Shown here: in pieces, positions 1 to 6,892 of the stretch
How the letters are laid out: the number at the start of each line of letters is the position of its first letter
How positions within the stretch are numbered: the first letter of the stretch is position 1
Source of the DNA: Pelolinea submarina
GTDB lineage: Bacteria; Chloroflexota; Anaerolineae; Anaerolineales; Anaerolineaceae
Reading direction: 5' to 3'
Assembly (NCBI RefSeq): GCF_003966975.1
Contig: NZ_AP018437.1
Span: 2,232,001 to 2,296,000 of the forward strand
DNA: 64,000 nucleotides
The notes under the pieces: model-generated
The model's database searches: none
The model's input: only the letters and a program-made list of their open reading frames with translations
What the model was told of the DNA's origin: nothing
Made by a program: the position numbers and the translations under genes

Positions 1-741
1 CTGCTGAATTGACCCCAACACAGACATATAGACTGATGTCTTGATGGTGCTGCCCAATAAAGGCAGTGTGATGAAGAGGAAATTTTGAATTGAATTTGCG
101 CCATCGATGCGCGCAGCCTCTTCGATTTCCTTCGGGATATTTTGTAGTCCGGTCAGATACAACAACATGTGGAATCCGAAATATTTCCAGGTTAGCGTAA
201 CGAAAATCGCGAAAATAACGATTTTCATATCTGCCAACCAGGCAATTGGTTCCAGCCCAAACATCACCATGATAGCATTCAAGATCCCTCTTTCCGGATC
301 AGGGTTATAGAGCAGCATCCACATGATGGCCGTGTTTACTTCTGAAAGGACATACGGCAGAAAAAATACTGTGCGGAACAACGATCGTCCAGGCAGATCA
401 CGCCCAACTAAAACCGCCAGGATCAAAGCCAGGGGCAATTGGATTCCCAATGACAACACAATAATCAGGAGCACATTTTTTATTGCTTTAAGGAAGACTT
501 CATCTGTTAATATTTTTCGGTAATTATCTATACCGATGTAGTCCACCGCGGGTCCAAAGCCTTTCCAATTGAAAGTACTGAAATACAACGAACGAAATAT
601 CGGATAGATCACAAAAAGACTGAAAAGGACTAAAGCCGGCAGTAAAAAGAGCGCGATGACAAAGCGATCCTGAATTCGCCTACGGCTGATAGAGTTCTTC
701 TTGAGGTTGAGTTCTTTTTGAGCAGCGGGAATCAATTGCAT
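1..741 (-). CDS. Sugar ABC transporter permease, MalF/UgpA type (partial)
   Basis: This is the membrane permease of a carbohydrate ABC importer. Reading leftwards from an ATG at 741 the frame stays open for 247 codons and runs off the window, so the C-terminus is missing. A short Lys/Arg-rich cytoplasmic N-terminus precedes a first membrane helix near residues 28-47, and further hydrophobic segments follow. The EAA loop that contacts the ATPase is visible as EAARIDGANS near residues 207-216, which places the protein in the MalF/UgpA family. It lies downstream of the binding-protein gene at 924 on the same strand, so the two are almost certainly one operon. The transported sugar cannot be read from the sequence. 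Confidence 0.9.
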   Translation of the reverse strand, partial: MQLIPAAQKELNLKKNSISRRRIQDRFVIALFLLPALVLFSLFVIYPIFRSLYFSTFNWKGFGPAVDYIGIDNYRKILTDEVFLKAIKNVLLIIVLSLGIQLPLALILAVLVGRDLPGRSLFRTVFFLPYVLSEVNTAIMWMLLYNPDPERGILNAIMVMFGLEPIAWLADMKIVIFAIFVTLTWKYFGFHMLLYLTGLQNIPKEIEEAARIDGANSIQNFLFITLPLLGSTIKTSVYMSVLGSIQQ

Positions 742-868
742 TATTTACTCTTTCTTTAATTCTCCGTAAAACACTGAATCTATTCATCCAACAATTTATC
801 CGCAGGAACTCAAAGATATGTCTATCCTTTATCCGGCTGCGAAAAAGGTATTCACTGATGATTTAGAA

Positions 869-908
869 ACAGGTGCGTTTCGGCACAATCAGGACCGAAC
901 GCACCTGT
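869..908 (-). promoter_or_regulatory. Stable intercistronic hairpin between binding protein and permease genes
   Basis: Arms ACAGGTGCGTTTCGG and CCGAACGCACCTGT pair with one bulge around an 11-base loop. On the minus strand the hairpin starts 16 bases after the stop of the binding-protein gene and has no long U-tract. In sugar ABC operons such hairpins often protect the upstream message so that the binding protein is made in excess. That role is inferred here. Confidence 0.6.
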
Positions 909-923
909 CTCGATTACCTTAGA

Positions 924-2273
924 TTATTGAATCTGCTCTTGCGCACCGGCTTCAATTTCAGCCGCCACTTCTTCGGCCGTGGCCGTACCGGCAAACAGTT
1001 TCTGTACTGCATCGTTGATGATGCCACCCATCGCGGAGGGCAACACCTGGTCATAATACAGTTGGAAATAATCTGCCGCTGCAAAGCTCTGTTGAACGAG
1101 CAGCAGGTTCGGGTCGGTCAAACCAACCTCAGCACCCTTCACGACCGGAATGCCGGTCCCAGATGCTGCAACGGTGGTCTGGTTTTGCACGTTGGTCAGG
1201 AATTTAACGAAGTCGATCGCCTCTGGGCTGGCATCTTTTCCAACCGCAAAGCCGTTGCCGCCGCCTATGACGTCTGTTAATGCGCCTGCGCCGCCCTCAA
1301 CAGCCGGGAAGTTGAACATACCCAGATTGGCTACACCCACGCCGTCCGCGCTGTTGGCAGCTTCGACGGAAGGTGCCCACTGCCCGGATAATTCCATGGC
1401 AGCATTGCCGTTACCGAAGGTTGCTTGCATTTCGTCATGGGTCGCGCCCAGATAACCTGCCTGGAAGGGATCCATATCGATCAGTTTCTTGAGTTCTTCG
1501 CCAGCCTGTACAAAAGCCGGATCAGTGAATGCGCCGGAGCGGTCAGCAGCCGCGGTGAAAGCGGCTTCGCCGCCGATGCGGGTGGCCAGATAGGACCAAA
1601 TGTGCATACCGGTCCAGGTATCGCCTTCACCCAGGGAAATCGGGGTGATGCCGGCATCTTTCAGTTTCTGAACGTCGTCCAGGAATTCGGTCCAGGTTGC
1701 GGGGGTTGAGGTAATACCGGCCTGTTCAAACAGGTCTTTGTTGTACCACCAACCAACCATGCCCATATCCCACGGCACGCCGTAATTCTTGCCGTCGGAA
1801 GCAAATACCGCCAACGCGCCAGGGGCGAAAGTATCGCGCCATGCGCCGCCGTCGGCATCCAGATCGGCAGTGATGTCCTTCAACAAACCGGCATCGATCT
1901 GTTCCTTCAAGGTACCGCCGCCCCAACTCTGGAAAATATCGGGGACCTCACCAGACTGCATGACAGTGGTGAGTTTGGTTTTGAAGGCTTCATTTTCCAG
2001 GACTGTGATCTCAATGGTCACATTGGGGTGCGCAGCCATGTAGGCATCGGCCATATTCTGCCAATCGGTCAGCGGCGGGTCCTTGGTTGAGATATGCCAC
2101 CAGGTGATGGTGACCGGTTCAGCTACCTCTTCCGCGGGAGCTTCTTCCATCGCGGGTTCAGCCGCAGCAGGTTCTTCGACCGCTGCTTCAGTTGCAGCCG
2201 CTGTACCGCACGCGGTCAGCATGAATGCCGCAACGAGTAATACACTAATCAATACAAAAATCTTCCGATTCAT
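924..2273 (-). CDS. Sugar ABC transporter substrate-binding lipoprotein (family 1)
   Basis: This is an extracellular solute-binding protein of 449 residues. The N-terminus is a lipoprotein signal: charged MNRK, a hydrophobic stretch, then the lipobox LTAC at residues 19-22, so Cys22 should be acylated. An Ala/Glu/Pro-rich linker follows to about residue 50. The rest is a typical family 1 binding fold with WWHIS, the tryptophan-rich ligand region around WDMGMVGWWYNKD, and GGGNGFAV. A strong ribosome site, GGAGGAG, lies just before the ATG. The gene comes first in an operon with the permease at 1-741 and next to the LacI-type regulator at 2480. The ligand is probably a mono- or oligosaccharide, but the sequence does not say which. 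Confidence 0.93.
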   Translation of the reverse strand: MNRKIFVLISVLLVAAFMLTACGTAAATEAAVEEPAAAEPAMEEAPAEEVAEPVTITWWHISTKDPPLTDWQNMADAYMAAHPNVTIEITVLENEAFKTKLTTVMQSGEVPDIFQSWGGGTLKEQIDAGLLKDITADLDADGGAWRDTFAPGALAVFASDGKNYGVPWDMGMVGWWYNKDLFEQAGITSTPATWTEFLDDVQKLKDAGITPISLGEGDTWTGMHIWSYLATRIGGEAAFTAAADRSGAFTDPAFVQAGEELKKLIDMDPFQAGYLGATHDEMQATFGNGNAAMELSGQWAPSVEAANSADGVGVANLGMFNFPAVEGGAGALTDVIGGGNGFAVGKDASPEAIDFVKFLTNVQNQTTVAASGTGIPVVKGAEVGLTDPNLLLVQQSFAAADYFQLYYDQVLPSAMGGIINDAVQKLFAGTATAEEVAAEIEAGAQEQIQ

Positions 2274-2342
2274 GTTTCTCCTCCATTTAGGGTGTCAACA
2301 AGATATAATAGGAAAGTGCGGAGAACGCCTCCACACAACTGT

Positions 2343-2384
2343 GCAGGTCTTCTTTAAACGGTCAAAGTTGTTGAGAAGGCCTGC
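2343..2384. repeat. Inverted repeat upstream of the sugar-binding protein gene
   Basis: Arms GCAGGTCTTC and GAAGGCCTGC (one mismatch) are separated by 22 bases, with TTTTT after the second arm on the plus strand. The element lies in the 206-base gap between the LacI-type gene and the binding-protein gene. It could be an operator, a leader structure or chance. It does not share the 12-base motif found upstream of the repressor gene. Confidence 0.35.
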
Positions 2385-2479
2385 TTTTTAATTGGTTTTC
2401 TTCGATTATTTCCACCTCCCTTCCCAGTCATTTTCACATCTGTAGCTTCTTATAATCTCTTTCGATCACTCTCTGCCTG

Positions 2480-3496
2480 TCAACTCTCATGGTACTCACG
2501 GCAGGAGCTCCGAACTACCAGCTGTGTCTGAACTTTCAGTGTTTGCTTTTCTAATGGGACTTCATTGATGATTTGGATCAACATTTGCATCGCCCCATAC
2601 CCCTGTTCAGAAATGAATTGATCAACAGTGGTCAATCCTAAATATTTAGATTCTGAAATGTTATCGAAACCGACCAGCGAGAAATCCTCCGGAATCCGCA
2701 GGCCCATCTCCTCGGCTACCTGATACACGCCCATTGCCATTTGATCGTTGGAAGCAAATATCGCGGTTGGCCGGTTCTTCAGTGATAATAATTGCCGGCC
2801 GCATTTAACTCCTGTTTCGGTGGTGTAATCCCCTGAAGCAATCAATTCTTCTTTGATGGGAATCCCGTTTTTTTTCAGTGCATCACGATAACCGGACAAA
2901 CGCCGGTTTGCACTTTCCAGTTCGGTGCGGCCGTTAATGAACCCGATGCGCTTATGTCCCAATCCAATCAGGTATTCCATTGCGGCCCGCGATCCCTCGT
3001 AATTGGTAGCGTGCACAGAAGGATAATTGGGATGGCTCATGACCGGGTCAATAGACACAATAGGTTTATCGATGTTGTATTCCGATGCCACTGGCGCAAC
3101 TACAATCACCCCGTCGGAAATGGATTTCGCCAGAAGAGTGATGTATTTTTGTTCAGAAGTAACCCTGCCCCGCTTGCGCACATCGCCGGACGTGTAAACC
3201 AACAGATCAAATTCCGATTCCGCGATGGCGCGGTTGACCCCCTTCATAACCTCGATAGCAAATGGATAAGCGATATCGGGCATGATTAAGCCAATCAGGT
3301 TCTTTTTCTGGCTGCGCATGCTGCGTGCTGCCAGATTAGTGGAATAACCCAGATCGTCAATTATGGATAGGATATGGTTTTTGGTCTCTTTGGCAACATC
3401 AACTTTGCCATTTAACACACGTGAAACAGTCGAAACGGATACTCCGGCAGTCTCTGCAACATCTCGAATTGTGACCGAGCGTCTTTGATTTTCCAT
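2480..3496 (-). CDS. LacI-family transcriptional regulator
   Basis: This is a repressor of the LacI/GalR family, about 338 residues from the ATG at 3496. The helix-turn-helix is at the very N-terminus (TIRDVAETAGVSVSTVSRVL), followed by the hinge helix region NLAARSMRSQ and a periplasmic-binding-protein-like sugar sensor (IGLIMPDIAYPF, FASNDQMAMGVY, LVGFDNISESKY). An in-frame ATG at 3514 would add six residues. I prefer 3496 because it has AGGGA just upstream and gives the usual family N-terminus. The gene is adjacent to and co-directional with the sugar ABC operon, so it most likely represses that operon and itself and is released by the transported sugar. This is inference from context. Confidence 0.92.
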   Translation of the reverse strand: MENQRRSVTIRDVAETAGVSVSTVSRVLNGKVDVAKETKNHILSIIDDLGYSTNLAARSMRSQKKNLIGLIMPDIAYPFAIEVMKGVNRAIAESEFDLLVYTSGDVRKRGRVTSEQKYITLLAKSISDGVIVVAPVASEYNIDKPIVSIDPVMSHPNYPSVHATNYEGSRAAMEYLIGLGHKRIGFINGRTELESANRRLSGYRDALKKNGIPIKEELIASGDYTTETGVKCGRQLLSLKNRPTAIFASNDQMAMGVYQVAEEMGLRIPEDFSLVGFDNISESKYLGLTTVDQFISEQGYGAMQMLIQIINEVPLEKQTLKVQTQLVVRSSCREYHES

Positions 3497-3518
3497 ATTC
3501 CCTGTTTTTCTCATATAA

Positions 3519-3554
3519 CGTTGCCGGTATCATTACCGGTATCGTTATTGGTAT
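3519..3554. promoter_or_regulatory. Three tandem 12-bp repeats upstream of the lacI-type gene (putative operator)
   Basis: Three adjacent 12-mers read CGTTGCCGGTAT, CATTACCGGTAT and CGTTATTGGTAT. The first two also form an inverted repeat, CCGGTA-TCAT-TACCGG. They end 22 bases before the preferred start codon of the repressor. Position and symmetry suggest an autoregulatory operator array. A 12-base period is unusual because it is not one helical turn. Confidence 0.55.
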
Positions 3555-3888
3555 TATTCCACGTGTACTTGGAAATGTCAACAATTTTTAAGATTAGGTA
3601 ATTGGTAGAGAGATTCTCATATGTATTTGAGCGGAAAACACCAGTCCCGGCTCCCCTTCTCTCCAATATTCCTGATCTGAATAACCAGATGGTGCATGCA
3701 GATCAATTAATTATTTGACTTGTTCCAGTCATGTATACTATTAATAAGAATATTGATCACTAAAATAATCATTTCCTCCTCTGCGAACGCTCTCAACAAA
3801 CCCATATCAATATTAATTTTTATTTATGGAATTTGCTCAACATTAGGTCTGTCTGACTACAAAGGAATAGAACGAGCGGGAAATTGGA
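3555..3888. other. Divergent intergenic region, no gene seen
   Basis: AT-rich spacer between the LacI-type gene (leftward) and the diguanylate cyclase gene (rightward). It contains TTGACT at 3715 and TATACT at 3734 on the plus strand, but the 13-base spacing is too short for a confident standard promoter. GACT and AGTC flank TGTTCC within it. I see no RNA gene. Confidence 0.4.
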
Positions 3889-5325
3889 ATGATTATTAAT
3901 TTTTTTCAACAGCTTTTTAGGAACCGGAAATCAGGTAACAAAGAAGATCGCATAATAATCATCGCGGTATTGCTTTTTTCAATCGCAGCCACTTTTATTT
4001 TTATCCTCATAAATATTGATTCTATAAGGCTTATCCTCATAATCTTCAATGTTGTACAAATTATCAGTTTAATCTTTGCATTTTGGAATATATTGCTGCC
4101 CGGGCGTATTATCTTTCCCATCGGAGGATTTATTGTTATTACGTGGTTAATCTTTTTAGGTGGTATTCATGATGATGCTATCGGTGGTTATTACCTGCTT
4201 TTGATCTTCAGTACGCTTTTACTTGGGCGGAAAGGATTGATATTCTTTGGGTTATTAAATACAACTGCAATTATTGTTATTGGTCTCTTGGAGACGAGTG
4301 GCAGGATCGTAACTCACTTTGGTCCATTAACTGAAAGATCAACAATAATTGCATCCGCTTTCTTCATGATTGCCTGTTCACTGACTTTGTATTTCTTTAT
4401 TTCCCGCCTTTCACGCATGATAGCAATTGCCCGCAAGAATGAGCTAGAACAGATAAGCGCAAATCGAGAGCTAAAAGAATTGCAATCCGTTCTGGAGAAT
4501 CGAATAAACGACCGCACCGCTGAACTGCGCGCACTCTTCGCTTCCATGCAGGATTTGGTGATCGTTTATGATGAGGAAGGTCATTATCTCAAAATTCTTT
4601 CAGCCTCTACGAATTTATTATTAGCACTTCCGGATGACTTTATTGGGAAAAACATCCATGATTTTTTCCCCAAAAAAGAAGCCGATCGCTTTATCCATCA
4701 TATCCAAAACGTTTTACAAACTCAAAAGACAATTTCGATTGAATATTCCATAGTGATAAACCACCATAAGGTATTTTTCGACGCTTCGGTATCCCCATTA
4801 AAAGAGAATACTGTAATATGGGTAGCACGGGATATCACCGATCGTAAACTACTGGAAGAAGCATCTCGTTTTATCGGAACTCATGACAAACTGACCAAAC
4901 TTTATAACCGCACATTTTTTGAGGAGGAGCTATCCCGGCTGGAAAATAGTCGCCTCTTCCCGGTCAGCGTTTTCATGCTGGATGTGGATGGTTTGAAAAT
5001 TGTAAATGATTCGCAAGGCCATGCAGCCGGAGATGATTTATTGAGAAGGACCGGTCAGGTTCTTTTAAAATCATTCCGCTCCGAAGACATGGTGGCAAGA
5101 ATTGGCGGCGATGAATTCGTGGTTGTCCTGCCTAAAACCAGTGAAGAGGCCGCTGAAACTGCACTTAAGCGAATCAACCATTTTTTAGAATTGGATAATA
5201 AAAATAACCATAATAGATTGGTTATTTCCGTTGGAATTGCAACTTGTTATGAACAAGGCAAATTTAAAGATACTGTAAAACTAGCCGATGATCGTATGTA
5301 TCAGAATAAACAGTCGAAGCGGTAA
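3889..5325 (+). CDS. Membrane-bound PAS-GGDEF diguanylate cyclase
   Basis: This enzyme should make cyclic di-GMP from two GTP at the inner face of the membrane. Residues 1-20 are charged. About six hydrophobic segments follow between residues 21 and 175. A helical linker rich in Glu, Arg and Leu (about 178-212) leads into a PAS-like sensor domain (about 213-330). The GGDEF domain occupies about 335-478. The active-site motif GGDEF is intact at 406-410, and the inhibitory-site motif RSED (RxxD) is at 397-400, exactly five residues before it, so product inhibition is expected. There is no EAL domain. The ribosome site is weak. The gene is next to no c-di-GMP effector, so its output is unknown. 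Confidence 0.93.
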   Translation: MIINFFQQLFRNRKSGNKEDRIIIIAVLLFSIAATFIFILINIDSIRLILIIFNVVQIISLIFAFWNILLPGRIIFPIGGFIVITWLIFLGGIHDDAIGGYYLLLIFSTLLLGRKGLIFFGLLNTTAIIVIGLLETSGRIVTHFGPLTERSTIIASAFFMIACSLTLYFFISRLSRMIAIARKNELEQISANRELKELQSVLENRINDRTAELRALFASMQDLVIVYDEEGHYLKILSASTNLLLALPDDFIGKNIHDFFPKKEADRFIHHIQNVLQTQKTISIEYSIVINHHKVFFDASVSPLKENTVIWVARDITDRKLLEEASRFIGTHDKLTKLYNRTFFEEELSRLENSRLFPVSVFMLDVDGLKIVNDSQGHAAGDDLLRRTGQVLLKSFRSEDMVARIGGDEFVVVLPKTSEEAAETALKRINHFLELDNKNNHNRLVISVGIATCYEQGKFKDTVKLADDRMYQNKQSKR

Positions 5326-5543
5326 TCTCAAAGAAAACCCACGTTTTTCAAAGACTAACCTTGTCTATTTTTTGTCAAATTTAATACGAACTCCTTCCTG
5401 GTTGGGGATAAAGCTGTAAACTTATATATTGGGAGAAGAAAGAGCGTTCAAAAAAGATGATCATATCTTTTGACATGATTTTTTTCGATTATATTAAAAC
5501 CATTATTAATTTATTAAAACCAAGCATGAAAGGTGTTAAATAT

Positions 5544-5750
5544 ATGAGTACAATCCCTCGCAATCAAATTAGAGTTGGGCAGCGAGTTAGAATCGTATTA
5601 AAAGCGGATCAAAGAACAGGCAAATTAACAGAAGGAATTGTGAAAGATCTCCTAACAAAATCCAGTACCCACCCGCATGGCATCAAAGTTCGTTTGGAAA
5701 ATGGCCAGGTTGGCAGAGTTCAAGAGTTGGTGGACGAAACGAATAATTAG
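5544..5750 (+). CDS. YwbE-like small protein (DUF2196)
   Basis: This is a basic protein of about 68 residues resembling the YwbE family of uncharacterised small proteins. The pattern RVGQRVRIVLKADQ, then TEGIVKDLLTKSSTHPHGIKV and GRVQEL, matches the family from end to end. I chose the ATG at 5544 because AAAGGTG lies about nine bases upstream and the protein then begins where the family does. An open frame extends upstream to 5457 but that part is AT-rich and unlike protein. The fold is probably a small beta barrel, and the function is not known. It follows the diguanylate cyclase gene by 218 bases, too far to assume co-transcription. Confidence 0.75.
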   Translation: MSTIPRNQIRVGQRVRIVLKADQRTGKLTEGIVKDLLTKSSTHPHGIKVRLENGQVGRVQELVDETNN

Positions 5751-5941
5751 GCATTGCTTTCTTTACCCAAATATTATCTATTCTCATATTGATGTCATCT
5801 GTGTACATTAACAATGAAAACATTAGCAATTTATCTGTGTGCATCAGTGGAAAATTAAACAAAAAGGCCGAATGAACGGTCTCATCTGTGCGCATCAATA
5901 ATAAAAACATCAGCTTCTTATCTGTGTGCATCCGTGGAAAA

Positions 5942-5996
5942 TAAAAAAAAAAGAGCCTCTTTCGAGGCTCAAGTGTCTGGGTGGCTGATGGGGTCG
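5942..5996 (-). repeat. Duplicated terminator plus 3' fragment of tRNA-His
   Basis: On the minus strand this segment copies the last ~25 bases of the tRNA-His gene (with one G deleted), its short trailer and its terminator hairpin GAGCCTC-GAAA-GAGGCTC with the T-run. The real copy is 188 bases to the right. Beyond 5996 the sequence no longer matches tRNA, so this is a remnant and not a second tRNA gene. Confidence 0.8.
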
Positions 5997-6001
5997 CCTG
6001 T

Positions 6002-6021
6002 CCTGGCGCGAAAGCGTCAGG
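6002..6021. repeat. REP-like hairpin with GAAA loop
   Basis: CCTGGCGC-GAAA-GCGTCAGG forms an eight-pair stem (one G-T pair) around a GNRA tetraloop. It sits exactly where the duplicated tRNA fragment stops matching, so it may mark the end of an inserted palindromic element. Confidence 0.5.
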
Positions 6022-6131
6022 AAACCTACAGTACTAGAAATCGTGAATTTGCTTTTCATTAAATCGATGTCATCTGTGGACATCAACAATAAAAACTTCA
6101 GCTTCTTATCTGTGTGCATCCGTGGAAAATC

Positions 6132-6158
6132 AAAAAAAAAGAGCCTCTTTCGAGGCTC
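6132..6158 (-). terminator. Intrinsic terminator of tRNA-His
   Basis: On the minus strand GAGCCTC-GAAA-GAGGCTC is followed by nine T residues. It begins ten bases after the end of the tRNA. Confidence 0.9.
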
Positions 6159-6167
6159 AAGTGTCTG

Positions 6168-6240
6168 GGTGGCTGATGGGGGTCGAACCCACAACCACTT
6201 GATCCACAGTCAAGTGCTCTGCCATTGAGCTACAGCCACC
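6168..6240 (-). tRNA. tRNA-His (anticodon GTG)
   Basis: The cloverleaf is complete on the minus strand. The acceptor arms are GTGGCTG and CAGCCAC, the D-arm is GCTC/GAGC, the anticodon stem is CTTGA/TCAAG around CTGTGGA (anticodon GTG), and the T-arm is GTGGG-TTCGACC-CCCAT. A G precedes the acceptor stem and faces C73, the identity feature of histidine tRNAs. The 3' CCA is not fully encoded. The gene lies about 650 bases downstream of hisS on the same strand, with only the RNHCP gene between them. Confidence 0.95.
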
Positions 6241-6317
6241 ATACCAGACACTGATTTTACTATGCTCGCCACGTCAGGGCAAGTCATTTCTCAGTCAATT
6301 TATCGACTTTTTCCACT

Positions 6318-6788
6318 CTATTTATCGAAATCCAAATATGCATTCCCAAAGAGTGCTCGTAGGACCATCTGCTTATCTGCAGAAGTCAACAGGCTAATTT
6401 GGTTAGCACTCATTTCTCGCATCCAGGATGAATCCAAAGCTAAGGATTCATTTAGCAGATCAATAATAGAGTAAGCATTATCATCACCGGCGATACGGTT
6501 ACAGGAGATCCTGCCGCATGAAAGGCAGTAATGCACCAGCATAATCTCGCCGCTGTTTTCCCTGGCATAGCGATTAACCTTGCCGGGTTTCAACGTGAGG
6601 CCGATTGGCTGCATACGTGCGCCACAGGTGGACAACCTGTCGCCGGGACGGCCTGCATCCAAATGTCTGGACCACAGACAACTTGGGCAATGATTACGAT
6701 GTTTTGTGCCTACCGCACGATTGGAAATTAAACTATGACAATTCAGACACCGGAAGGATGTCTGACGAGGCGAAAATCTTTATTCCAT
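6318..6788 (-). CDS. RNHCP zinc-finger protein, in-frame stop at codon 3
   Basis: The frame encodes a small RNHCP-family protein: CLNC near the N-terminus, then RNHCPSCLWSRH, PGDRLSTCG, PIGL and CLSCGRISCNRIAGDD. Three CxxC-type pairs suggest zinc binding. The family function is unknown. The only ATG giving the expected N-terminus is at 6788, but it reads ATG GAA TAA, so a stop falls at codon 3 (6782-6780). The frame is open from 6779 to the stop at 6318. The next standard in-frame start is a TTG at 6662, which would delete RNHCP and its zinc ligands. The gene is therefore either a recent pseudogene, a case of non-canonical start or readthrough, or a base error in the assembly. It lies between hisS and tRNA-His. 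Confidence 0.7.
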
Positions 6789-6821
6789 GAAGTAGTGTTT
6801 TTCAAACAGGTCCATTCTACC

Positions 6822-6860
6822 AAAAAAGGAGAATCCCATCAACGATGAGATTCTCCTTTT
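6822..6860. terminator. Bidirectional intrinsic terminator downstream of hisS
   Basis: AAAAAAGGAGAATC pairs with GATTCTCCTTTT around a short stem-loop, giving T-runs on both strands. It lies between the hisS stop and the RNHCP gene, so it should end hisS transcripts. Confidence 0.85.
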
Positions 6861-6892
6861 CAATCTTATTTAATTAGTATAACGAATATCGT

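Larger units (their letters stand above)
5796..6125. repeat. Three imperfect copies of a ~60-bp AT-rich repeat
   Basis: Units start at about 5796, 5883 and 6071. Each begins with CATCTGTG, continues with an AATAAAAAC-like core, and ends with ATCTGTGTGCATC(A/C)GTGG followed by AAAA. The second and third units are nearly identical and belong to a longer 188-bp-offset duplication that also includes a terminator and the 3' end of tRNA-His. A related 18-mer recurs at 60901. No protein is encoded. Confidence 0.8.

Noticed and set aside
5942..6070. Second tRNA gene left of tRNA-His
   Set aside because: Only the 3' end matches; there is no anticodon or D-arm and the upstream bases form a REP-like hairpin.
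5683..6194. Minus-strand frames with repeated MHTDKK-like peptides
   Set aside because: They are translations of the AT-rich repeat and the tRNA-His duplication, not proteins.
6262..6474. Plus-strand 70-codon frame near tRNA-His
   Set aside because: It is antisense to the RNHCP gene, whose cysteine pattern is far more convincing.
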